A stretch of 64,000 bases of DNA. It comes from Mesorhizobium sp. M4B.F.Ca.ET.203.01.1.1. Lineage in GTDB: Bacteria > Pseudomonadota > Alphaproteobacteria > Rhizobiales > Rhizobiaceae. The stretch covers positions 1,079-65,078 of the forward strand of contig NZ_SRUO01000018.1 in assembly GCF_004791025.1 (NCBI RefSeq), written 5' to 3'. Positions 44,493 through 52,031 of the stretch are shown in pieces. Below the pieces are notes generated by a model. That model ran no database searches. It worked only from the letters and a program-made list of their open reading frames with translations, and was not told the DNA's origin. Within the stretch, counting starts at the first letter, position 1; the number at the start of each line of letters is the position of its first letter. The translations under genes were made by a program, and so were the position numbers.

Positions 44493-45092
44493 ATGGACCT
44501 GCTATTCCTCAATCAACAACCTTCCCGGCGAAGGCGTGTGTGGCAGCTCAGGCGAGTCGATGAGATCGCCCTAAGGCGTCAGGATAGGGGTGATGTTTTG
44601 GTGAAACGCGAGGGTTCTGTCGCAAAATTCGACATCGAACGCGAGGACCTCGAGAGGTTGCTGCAGCAGGTCGAGCTGCAGGCAATGGTGCGCTCACACC
44701 GACCGCTGCTTTGCCGGGACAGCATGGCCCGCGACGTGATTTCGGTGCCGGAAAATGCCACCGCCGACGAGGCCCGAAAGCAACTTCTCGACCACAACGC
44801 CCGCACCTTGCCAGTGGTCGATGCCGAGGCAAAGCTGGTCGGCGCCGTCGGTCTGCGCGAGCTGACGCGAGGGACCGACACGGTCAAGGGCGTGATGTCG
44901 AAAGCGGGCAACGCCTCGCCCGACACAACGGCGATGAGCCTCCTTTCCGTGCTCACTGACGGCCGCTGCCATGCCGTCGTCAGCGTCAATGCCGAGCAGC
45001 GCATCCTCGGCCTGATCACCCAGACCGACCTGCTGGCGGCGGCGATGCGCCTGCAAACGGCAGACGAGCCGCCGCTCAAAGCAGCAGCATAG
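44493..45092 (+). CDS. CBS-domain protein, truncated HPP-family member
   Basis: The sequence from about residue 40 (VAKFDIEREDLERLLQQVELQAMVRSHRPLLC) to the end contains the linker and paired CBS domains (DSMARDVISVPENATADEAR ... GLITQTDLLAAAM) found at the C-terminus of HPP membrane proteins. The four-helix HPP membrane domain that should precede it is absent, and the first ~35 residues are unrelated Arg-rich sequence. So the gene is probably a 5'-truncated remnant, or a free-standing CBS protein started internally. Confidence 0.6.
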   Translation: MDLLFLNQQPSRRRRVWQLRRVDEIALRRQDRGDVLVKREGSVAKFDIEREDLERLLQQVELQAMVRSHRPLLCRDSMARDVISVPENATADEARKQLLDHNARTLPVVDAEAKLVGAVGLRELTRGTDTVKGVMSKAGNASPDTTAMSLLSVLTDGRCHAVVSVNAEQRILGLITQTDLLAAAMRLQTADEPPLKAAA

Positions 45093-45284
45093 GGGCCATC
45101 CGAACATCGCAGGTCGGACCCTTCTGCCGGCAGGCGCATCCAATCTTCGGATGAATACTGTTCAAGTAGAGACCGGGTCGCGATGAGAAAGTCCGCGATG
45201 CCCACGGTCGCCTTGCTAGGACCGATGATGGCATGGCCGCCACCATGGCGCTGGTGCGCGCCATTTGACGCGCGAGGCGGATGC

Positions 45285-45800
45285 CTTCCACCCCATTATC
45301 AAAACTCATAACCAGTCGCTTACCGCTCTACCGCATTGCGCGTGGCCTATTGTGCAGTGACGCCGAGGCCGAGGACATCTTGCAGGAGGCCTATGTTAGG
45401 GCCTTAGCCCATCTTAGCGCCTTTCATCGGCGACGCCTTCCTGTCGGCCTGGTGGCACATAGTCATCAGTGAGGGCGCGGTTAGTTGCGCGAGCGCAAAG
45501 CCGCGGAGCAATGTTCGACAACCCGGAGTCGCAGATCATCCGGTTTCCACTCAATCCGAGCGGCGATCCGGAGCAGCGCACTGGCAGATTCTCGGGCTGG
45601 TTCGAGCGGGCGACCGACAGCCCGTCGTAACGTCTACTGCCCCGTCTTCTTCGCCCGCGTCATTGAGGGGCTGATCGTCGAGGAACGGCCCACCTGCTCG
45701 GCGTCAAGCCGAGATGTCAAAGACCAGGTTGCACCGTGCCCGCGCTCTGATGCCGACGCGCGCCAGGAAACAAGCCAGAAACTTGGACATGCCGGTTAAA
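45285..45800 (+). pseudogene. ECF-type sigma factor, degenerate
   Basis: Region 2 is legible: LYRIARGLLCSDAEAEDILQEAYVRALAHLSAF (about 45325-45425). Region 4 appears in shifted frames near 45650-45770 (FFARVIEGLIVEE, then a CSASSRDVKD segment, then RARALMPTRAR). The intervening linker has stops. Frameshifts make it inactive; its autoregulatory partner is not present. Confidence 0.65.
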
Positions 45801-45930
45801 TCTGTCCTGCAAGCTTAATTGGCTATTGAAACAATAGCCGATCAAGCTTGCCCTGACGGAAGTCATCTTGGCGAAGAGGTTGTGGCCAGTTGTGGCGAGG
45901 CCCGACTTTCGCCACCGCAGCGCGAGGCGC

Positions 45931-46428
45931 CTAAAGACGTCCTTCTTCTCCCCTTTGTGTTTCCGCCGCCGCTCCTTCCGCGGCCCGCTCCAAGGCCACC
46001 ATTTTCTTGACCAGGGCCAGCAGATCGCGCTTGGTTCCGTGGGGCAGAGACACGATCTGTTGCGCTAGCTCCATGGTGTCGTGCGCTTCCTCCTCAGTGC
46101 GGCCCCATAGATGCGGGGCAGCACTGAACAGCATCGCCATTGGCATGAATCCGAGGATTTCGCACAAGTGGATCATGCGCGTGACGTGCATTTTTGAGAA
46201 TGCGCGTTCATAGCGGCCGTAAACCTGCATCGAAAGGCCAAGCAAGGGAGCAAGCTCTGCGCGGGTCAGATCCTTGTCCTCGCGCGCCTTACGGATGAAG
46301 GCGGCAATTCTTTCATCGAGTTCGCCGAAGGTTTTGATGCCTTCGAACCCCGGGCGTCGGAAAACAGGCTTGTCGATCTCGGGATCGATCGTCTCAACCA
46401 ATTCCATTTTGATTTTATAGGCGTCCAT
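45931..46428 (-). CDS. XRE-family HTH regulator
   Basis: The predicted protein is 165 aa, started at MDAYKIKMELVETIDPE (46428); longer readings are unsupported. The HTH of the XRE/Cro type is at about 55-110 (KAREDKDLTRAELAPLLGLSMQVYGRYERAFSKMHVTRMIHL). The C-terminus is helical (QQIVSLPHGTKRDLLALVKKMVALERAA). It may regulate mobile-element functions. It lies between the dead sigma factor and the virC-like genes, on the same strand as the latter but 667 bases away. Confidence 0.75.
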   Translation of the reverse strand: MDAYKIKMELVETIDPEIDKPVFRRPGFEGIKTFGELDERIAAFIRKAREDKDLTRAELAPLLGLSMQVYGRYERAFSKMHVTRMIHLCEILGFMPMAMLFSAAPHLWGRTEEEAHDTMELAQQIVSLPHGTKRDLLALVKKMVALERAAEGAAAETQRGEEGRL

Positions 46429-47095
46429 ATCTTTCGGCACGTCCTCTCCCTTCTTGCTTTTTTCCAGTCGCGGATAGGGCGACGCCTCAATCAAACATTT
46501 TGAAAACGGGATTGACCCAAGCACGCCTCAGCACTCTCTTGCGCAGCGACTTTCCAGAAGCGGAGAGTGAGGACAGCGCTTTCGGCTACTCGCAAAAAGC
46601 CACCATCACTTCCATGCTGCGCTCGCGTGCCATGCTTCTTTGCGGAGGATCCTGCATTATAATGCCCTCGACTTTGGCACTGGGATAGGCACTGCCCACT
46701 GGGAGAAAATCAGCGCGCCTTGGCTGCAACCTACGCCGCTTTCCCTCGAACACAGCTTCGACAAGTTTTTCCCATCGAGACACCCCAGACGCGCCGGGAG
46801 TTCGCCAGCGATTGATTCTTTTGCCGATACTAATACATCGCCGCAGGGTAACCGTCGATCCCGCCCCGTGCATTGATATATCTCAATTGGATAAGCGAAA
46901 CAGCTCGCCTTTGGCGATTTCGTCAGATGGCCGAATAGCCGCATCGGCAGCGGATTCGAAAGCCCGTTCAAGGGGAAGTGGCGTTTTGAGCCTCCACCCA
47001 AGTCGATGCCTTGGCGACCGACCCACGGTGCGGCGTAGATGCCAATGAGGATACCGATTGTCATCCCGAGCAGGAATCTTCAACCGCCTGACGGA
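46429..47095. other. Region of 667 bases without a recognised gene
   Basis: No convincing gene on either strand. It presumably includes the promoter of the XRE gene and the end of the virC-like transcript. Open stretches on the minus strand (46586-47064) show no recognisable domains. Confidence 0.35.
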
Positions 47096-47536
47096 TCAAT
47101 AGCCGTTGTCTCGGAGAAACTGGTCGATGGCCGCCTTTATGATCACCGTCATCTTGATGTCGTTGTCGAAGGCGGCCTTTTGCAGTCGCACCTTCGTGTC
47201 GTAGTCCAGCGGGCAATTGACGTAGTGCTTGGCTTCTCGCACGTGCGCGCGTTTGAGGTCGCGCAAGCGATAGCGTCCCTCCTCCTGAGCCAGAGCACGT
47301 TCGATCGCCTTGCTCTTGCGCTCTTCACCGCTTGGGTTCGGCAGACTGCGCTGCGGCCGTTCTCTTGTCGCATCCGCTTCTGAAACCGGCGCCGCAGCTG
47401 GTTCCCCTGCAGCCGTTCCAGCCTCTGCCTCTTCCGGCACAGAGGCTGGTTTCATTGCGGCTTTGGATATGGCTGCCTTGGGCCGTCGCGGAGCGATCGG
47501 AAAGTCAGAGACGGACAGTTTGCCTGGTTTAGACAT
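47096..47536 (-). CDS. VirC2-like ribbon-helix-helix protein
   Basis: The predicted protein is 146 aa, started at MSKPGKLSVSDFPIAPRRP (47536), with AAGGTGGG close upstream. The N-terminal half is Pro/Ala rich and disordered. The C-terminus HYVNCPLDYDTKVRLQKAAFDNDIKMTVIIKAAIDQFLRD (about 105-146) is a ribbon-helix-helix DNA-binding fold. It overlaps the ParA-like gene by eight bases, as virC1-virC2 do, so it probably assists relaxosome assembly near oriT. The assignment rests on fold and position, not sequence identity. Confidence 0.65.
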   Translation of the reverse strand: MSKPGKLSVSDFPIAPRRPKAAISKAAMKPASVPEEAEAGTAAGEPAAAPVSEADATRERPQRSLPNPSGEERKSKAIERALAQEEGRYRLRDLKRAHVREAKHYVNCPLDYDTKVRLQKAAFDNDIKMTVIIKAAIDQFLRDNGY

Positions 47537-48242
47537 TTCCCACCTTTTCCCGGTTTTCTGCGAGATGGCGATCAAGCTCGGCCACAAACGCCGCGACCTC
47601 CGCGCGACCCTTCATCACCGGGTCGGTCAGCTCGAGCATCTGCAAGGTGCCGAGGCCGTTGCGGATTTCGCGGTAGCAATTTCTTTCGGTGAGCTCGGTT
47701 TCCATCAACGTCGATTCGTAGCCATTGGCGCGAAGGTTGGCGATGAACGGACGGATCAGCCTGTAGGCCTCAAGAACGCGGCCGGGAAGGGCGATGCGCG
47801 TCACCACGTTGAGGTGGGGAATCGTGCGTCCGTTCCTGTCGCCAATATCCGCGGTGATGGTGGCGGCTTCGCCGGCCGCCTTGATTTCATCCTGGTTCGG
47901 CTGAATTGGCGTCAGCACCAGGTCGGAGTTGCGGATGATCGTGTCGCGAATGACGCTATCGACGCCCGGTGAGTCCATCAGGATTACGTCATAGATGCCG
48001 TCTTGTTCGGCCAGCACGGTTTCAATGCTTCGCTGCGTTGCCGCGCTGTGCAGCTCGATGTTGGCCGGAAGGTTGTCCTTGGCCTCACATCGCTTCCACC
48101 ATTCGGCGAGGTTCTGGCGCGGATCGGCGTCGATCAGAAGAACCTTCCTTCCATGAATAGCGTACTCGCCGGCAACGAGGATAATAACCGTCGTCTTCCC
48201 GGCACCGCCTTTTCCGCTGATCGCGCAAATTCTTTGAGTCAT
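47529..48242 (-). CDS. ParA-type ATPase, VirC1-like
   Basis: The predicted protein is 237 aa. The deviant Walker A is ICAISGKGGAGKTTVIILVA (about 5-24), Walker A' is VLLIDADPRQNLAEWW (about 35-50), and Walker B is YDVILMDSPGVDSVIRD (about 85-101). Size and neighbours (RHH gene, oriT, relaxase) fit VirC1, which recruits the relaxosome to the coupling protein and enhances T-DNA processing. A partition role is possible but no ParB was found. Confidence 0.8.
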   Translation of the reverse strand: MTQRICAISGKGGAGKTTVIILVAGEYAIHGRKVLLIDADPRQNLAEWWKRCEAKDNLPANIELHSAATQRSIETVLAEQDGIYDVILMDSPGVDSVIRDTIIRNSDLVLTPIQPNQDEIKAAGEAATITADIGDRNGRTIPHLNVVTRIALPGRVLEAYRLIRPFIANLRANGYESTLMETELTERNCYREIRNGLGTLQMLELTDPVMKGRAEVAAFVAELDRHLAENREKVGNV

Positions 48243-48374
48243 GTTCGATCCCTTTTTTTGCCGTCTCCAAGGGCTTCAATGCGGCAGGCCGCCACCACGC
48301 AGCATTTCCAAACGAAGCGAATGCTTGATTTTGCACGGCGTTTTTACACCCTGCGATCACTCCTCACTATCCTA

Positions 48375-48458
48375 GTGTGTGATACATCAATCACATCGTG
48401 CTTTCACATCGTAACGTCATGGCATGTGAACACATCGTGTGAACAAGTCGTGTGAAAC
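48375..48458. repeat. Cluster of short TTCACA/TGTGAA repeats upstream of virC1-like gene
   Basis: Between about 48375 and 48458 the motif TCACATCG or its complement occurs repeatedly: TCACATCGTG (48391), TTCACATCGT (48403), CATGTGAACACATCG (48423), CGTGTGAACAAGTCG (48436), CGTGTGAAAC (48449). This is an array of inverted and direct 7-9 base units. It lies between the divergent virC-like operon and the oriT/relaxase side and looks like an operator cluster or iterons. Confidence 0.5.
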
Positions 48459-48712
48459 GGAATCAACCGCGCGCTGCCGTTTGAGCCATCCTGAAAGTCT
48501 CCACGGTCGCCCAATTTCGCCTTGGCGGCACCGACCTTCCCGCTCCTAATTGTGGTGAACCCCGGAGCCGCGCGAAGGCCGTCTGTGACGCTCGCACGCA
48601 GTCCGCCAGGGCGAAGAGCGGAGCGTCCCTTGCGGACGAGTACGAGGGGCACACAAAGGCCGACAAAGCGGTCCTGGAGGTGAACCCTGGAGAGCGTTTT
48701 AGCGTTTGAAGG

Positions 48713-48737
48713 GGCAGGGCAGGGCGAAGGCCCTGCC
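48713..48737. other. Hairpin left of oriT
   Basis: Stem GGCAGGGC (48713-48720) and GCCCTGCC (48730-48737) with a nine-base loop. It may be part of the relaxosome binding region or a terminator. Confidence 0.35.
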
Positions 48738-48820
48738 AATCGTTTCGATGTGGACGAGCGAAACGTTGGACGCTCGAAGAGTTGGTTTTTGTTGAGTGCG
48801 AATTTCACGTCTATTGAGAG

Positions 48821-48880
48821 TGGCAGGATACGGAAAAATGTGCGACATTTTTCCCGACGATCGAGGGACAAGCCCTCGAT
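48821..48880 (-). other. oriT: Candidate origin of transfer (oriT) with nick site
   Basis: On the minus strand the sequence TATCCTG followed by CCA (plus 48821-48830, TGGCAGGATA) matches the nick consensus YATCCTG/Y of MOBP relaxases (RP4 TraI, VirD2) and the first ten bases of T-DNA borders; nicking is predicted between 48824 and 48823. Directly 5' on the nicked strand is a perfect inverted repeat: GGAAAAATGT, loop GCG, ACATTTTTCC (48832-48854). A further hairpin ATCGAGGG, loop ACAAG, CCCTCGAT follows at 48860-48880. Transfer would lead toward lower coordinates, so the relaxase and T4SS genes enter last. Position just before mobC and relaxase is as expected. Confidence 0.7.
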
Positions 48881-48917
48881 GCCTGCCGCAAGCGCCAGAG
48901 AGAGGGGCCCAAGGCCA

Positions 48918-49319
48918 ATGGACGACGCGAAATTCGAAGTCCGGCTCGAGCCGGACCGGAAGGATCGCATGGTGCATGCCCGCGTCAGCGCGGACGAATA
49001 TGCGGCGATCGAAAAGGCGGCCAAGGCGGCCGACATGACGGTTTCCGGATTTTTTCGGTCGCTGATTCTCGAAGGTGCGGGTGTTCGGCCGGTCCTGACA
49101 AAGGAGGATCGGGCCGTGATGGCATTGCTGCTTGAGGATATGCGCGCGATCGGCGTGAACCTCAATCAGGTGGCGCGATCGCTAAACAGCGGCAAAGGGG
49201 TTCATCCAGGCGACGTCGACATCAATCTGGGAAATGTGCAACGCGTTCAAGCAGCCGTGATGACGGAGTTGCGATCGCTGGCTAGGCGCGCCGGCCACAA
49301 GCGGCGAGCCGAGGGGTAA
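48918..49319 (+). CDS. MobC-like relaxosome accessory protein
   Basis: The predicted protein is 133 aa, started at MDDAKFEVRLEPDRKDRMVHARVS (48918); GAGAGGGG lies upstream and longer readings are unlikely. The ribbon-helix-helix N-terminus (RMVHARVSADEYAAIEKAAKAADMTVSGFFRSLI, about 16-50) and the MobC motif MRAIGVNLNQVARSLNSGKGV (about 75-95) are clear. Located between oriT and relaxase, it helps bind and nick oriT. Confidence 0.8.
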   Translation: MDDAKFEVRLEPDRKDRMVHARVSADEYAAIEKAAKAADMTVSGFFRSLILEGAGVRPVLTKEDRAVMALLLEDMRAIGVNLNQVARSLNSGKGVHPGDVDINLGNVQRVQAAVMTELRSLARRAGHKRRAEG

Positions 49320-49322
49320 GGC

Positions 49323-51770
49323 GTGGAAATCTTCTTCGGCGCCTTCACGAGCGAATGGGAGCAGCGCCGTGCGGCGTTTCTGCATGAGGCATCGCTTGGG
49401 CCAAAACGTCGTTCGTCGGCCGAAGACGAAATGAAGCGTCGATTGAAAGCGATGGCTGAGCTGGGCGGCGGCGGTGGCGCTGGTGGCGGCGGTGGCAGCC
49501 AGCCCAAAACGCGGCGAGTGGCCGCCCGGTCGATCTTCGCGACCGAGGCGCGGTCAGCAGCGGCCCGCACAATGGAAGCGCGGCTAGCGGCGGTTGCCCA
49601 GGGCAGTCAGCCGGCGGTCGTTAAAATGGCATCCTATGGCGGCGGCGCGAGGGTAGGGGCGATGCTGAATTATGTGTCGCGCGGCGGCGAGCTAGCGGTC
49701 GAGAACGAGAACGGCGAGCGCCTCAGTAGCCGCGAGGATCTGGCGCGGTTGCGGGGCGACTGGAACCATCTTTTCCAGAACCGAGTAGAGAGCCGCGATA
49801 TCGGCAGCTTCACCGTAGAGATTGCGACTGCAGCGGTTTCGTCAGACGAGGCGATGCATGAGCTGGTCAGGAACAGTTTGACGAGCGCATTCGGCGATCG
49901 ACGCTACGCTTATGCGGTCACGCGCCAGACCGACGGCGCGCTGACGGTTCAAGGGGCGGTCGTGCTCAGAAGCGGGCAGGGCGAGCGGCTGACTGGCGAC
50001 GACAAGGCCGCCAGCATCATTCAGACGCGCTATGACGCTAGTGCCGCCGGGCAGGATGTGGCTGCACGGTTCTCGTTCCAGGGCTACGGCAACGGTGTCG
50101 AGTTTGGCGCCAGCAAATTGCGGAGACTGGTCGAACGTCATGACGGCAACGTTCGTGACGACCGCGGCAAAATCGTTGGTGACGAAAAACAGGCTGGCGA
50201 TCTGGTGCAAAAGGAATGGCGCGGTGATCTGCACAGCCGCAAAAGCCGCGACGTGATGCACCTGATCATGTCGGCCCGGGCCGGCACGAATGTCGCGGCG
50301 TTTGAAAAAGCTGCACGCGACTTCCTTGCCGAACAGTTCGCCGGCCATCGCTACGTGTTCGCCATGCATGATCCGGCCAATGACCCGAAGGAAAAAGGGG
50401 AGGGGGGCAAGCGGCCGCATGTCCATGCGCACGCGATCATCACGATGCGATCGGAATCGGGTGATCGGATCGAGACGACGCCTCAGGTGTTTCGCGAGTG
50501 GCGGGGCACAATGGCGGAGAAGGCCCGGGAGCAGGGAATAGCGATGGAGATGACCGATCGTCGCGAGTTCGCCGCTCCGCCCGCCTTTACCCGCAATCAG
50601 GTGAGGCCGGTGAGCAGGGAAGGGCGGACCGAGCACGTCGGGACCAGCGAAGCGGCGCAAGGACGGTACGACGCCAAGCGGGGCGGCCGGAGAAGTCTGG
50701 CGAAGGCCGAGAGGAGCCGGGAGTATGCCATAAAGGCAACGCAGAGTTGGCAGAAAATCGCGCTCGCCAGCGGTGATCAACGGATCGTCGCCTATGCAGA
50801 ACAGCAGCGGGATCGATTGACAGCAAGCCTTTCAGCAGGCCAGGCGGAAGCTACACCAAATGTGGTGCATGCAGATTTCGGCTCAAAATTCCGCGCCAAT
50901 CTGGTAACATTGCAAAAGCTCGTATTGGAGGGTCAGGACGTGCGCGAAACATCCAGGGCTGAATTTGAGACTTATGAAAAGCAGGTCGAAAAGGCGCTGT
51001 TCAAGCTTGAAAGAAGTGTTGGCCCTGATGACAGGAACGATTTCGACGAGGTTGCCAACCTGGCGCGCGATCACGTCAATCAGCGTCGCGAGCTTCTGGA
51101 GTTGCACAAGCAGCGAGACGAGGCGATGGCAGGGCAGGGCAGGGACGAGCAGCGTTCCGCCGGGCGCGACGATGCGACGGAGCAGTGGAACGCCGCTGTC
51201 GTGAAGCATGGCGAGGCGGTCGTGGAAGCCGGTAATCATGTCATGATCGACATCGAGCACTATAGAGAAGGGCTTGACCGCTTTGAGGCCGGCGAGTTTT
51301 CGTCGGGTGACAAGGACGCAATGCAGAATGGGCTTAATCAGGCGGTCGAAAGGGCGGCGCAGCTCGCGATCGAGGGTAACACCTACATAGGTGAGGTGGC
51401 CGAGAGAGATCCTGACTTGATGCGCGCCATCGAAGAGGCCGGGAAGAAGGACGCCGCACGGCCTGAAGGGGAGAAGGACAAGACGCCGGCGAATGTCGAC
51501 GCCACAGCAGAACAGCAGCGCGATCTTCGCCATGAGGACGCCGAGCGCCCGACGAATGAGCCTGACGCCCGCGAAGCGCACGAGCTCGCGTCAACGGTAG
51601 ACGCTACAAACCGCCTTCAGGATCGGGTAAACAAGGAGAGGGAAGCAACACAGCGCGGCGGAGAGACGACGCGCACCGACCCAGCACAGCAGCATATACC
51701 GCGGCTTGAAGAGCTGGAGCGCGACGAAATTGAACGGAAGGAACGCGACCGCGACGATCGGGAACGTTAA
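49323..51770 (+). CDS. Relaxase / mobilization nuclease (MOBP, VirD2-like)
   Basis: The predicted protein is 815 aa with GTG start four bases after mobC and GAGGGG upstream. A Gly-rich linker lies at about 45-58. The nuclease domain follows: candidate catalytic Tyr117 in GAMLNYVSRGG, and the metal-binding histidine cluster RPHVHAHAIITM (His366, His368, His370). The C-terminus (about 530-815) is long, charged and helical, with Glu/Arg-rich repeats, probably the T4SS translocation region. It would nick oriT and be transferred covalently on the 5' end. Its nick-site match at 48821 supports the MOBP class. Confidence 0.83.
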   Translation: MEIFFGAFTSEWEQRRAAFLHEASLGPKRRSSAEDEMKRRLKAMAELGGGGGAGGGGGSQPKTRRVAARSIFATEARSAAARTMEARLAAVAQGSQPAVVKMASYGGGARVGAMLNYVSRGGELAVENENGERLSSREDLARLRGDWNHLFQNRVESRDIGSFTVEIATAAVSSDEAMHELVRNSLTSAFGDRRYAYAVTRQTDGALTVQGAVVLRSGQGERLTGDDKAASIIQTRYDASAAGQDVAARFSFQGYGNGVEFGASKLRRLVERHDGNVRDDRGKIVGDEKQAGDLVQKEWRGDLHSRKSRDVMHLIMSARAGTNVAAFEKAARDFLAEQFAGHRYVFAMHDPANDPKEKGEGGKRPHVHAHAIITMRSESGDRIETTPQVFREWRGTMAEKAREQGIAMEMTDRREFAAPPAFTRNQVRPVSREGRTEHVGTSEAAQGRYDAKRGGRRSLAKAERSREYAIKATQSWQKIALASGDQRIVAYAEQQRDRLTASLSAGQAEATPNVVHADFGSKFRANLVTLQKLVLEGQDVRETSRAEFETYEKQVEKALFKLERSVGPDDRNDFDEVANLARDHVNQRRELLELHKQRDEAMAGQGRDEQRSAGRDDATEQWNAAVVKHGEAVVEAGNHVMIDIEHYREGLDRFEAGEFSSGDKDAMQNGLNQAVERAAQLAIEGNTYIGEVAERDPDLMRAIEEAGKKDAARPEGEKDKTPANVDATAEQQRDLRHEDAERPTNEPDAREAHELASTVDATNRLQDRVNKEREATQRGGETTRTDPAQQHIPRLEELERDEIERKERDRDDRER

Positions 51771-51989
51771 GTGAGCACGATGCTGAACAACAGGCAGGAC
51801 TATGTAATCCAGACCAACGATCCGAAGGGCGACGAAGGCTTCGGCAAGGGCCTTGGCGTGGTCATCTGCCTCGTGTTCGTGTTTGGCGTGATCCAGATCG
51901 CTTATGAGACGGTTGTTGGCTGGTATCAGTCGATCGTGCAGTGGGGCGGCGAGACCGCCGCGTTCATCGCCAGCTTTTGGCCGTTCTAG
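51771..51989 (+). CDS. Small single-pass membrane protein of the transfer region
   Basis: The predicted protein is 72 aa from GTG at 51771, directly after the relaxase stop; an ATG lies three codons in. One membrane helix LGVVICLVFVFGVIQIAYETVVGWY (about 28-52). No family recognised. Co-transcription with mobC and relaxase suggests an accessory transfer role. Confidence 0.6.
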   Translation: MSTMLNNRQDYVIQTNDPKGDEGFGKGLGVVICLVFVFGVIQIAYETVVGWYQSIVQWGGETAAFIASFWPF

Positions 51990-51995
51990 AGGAAG

Positions 51996-52031
51996 CTGGC
52001 CGCCAGGAAGCTCTTAAGCTTCGGCGGCCAG
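51996..52031. terminator. Bidirectional hairpin between relaxase operon and virD4
   Basis: A long stem: outer arms CTGGCCGCC (51996-52004) and GGCGGCCAG (52023-52031), inner arms GAAGCT and AGCTTC with loop CTTA. It lies between two convergent operons and overlaps the last codons and the stop of virD4, so it probably serves both as terminator. Confidence 0.6.

Noticed and set aside
48700..48900. T-DNA border
   Set aside because: Only the first ten bases match a border; the second half is absent and the setting (inverted repeat, mobC, relaxase) fits oriT instead.
49842..50780. Minus-strand open frame of 312 codons inside the relaxase gene
   Set aside because: It is entirely antisense to the relaxase, which has clear catalytic motifs.
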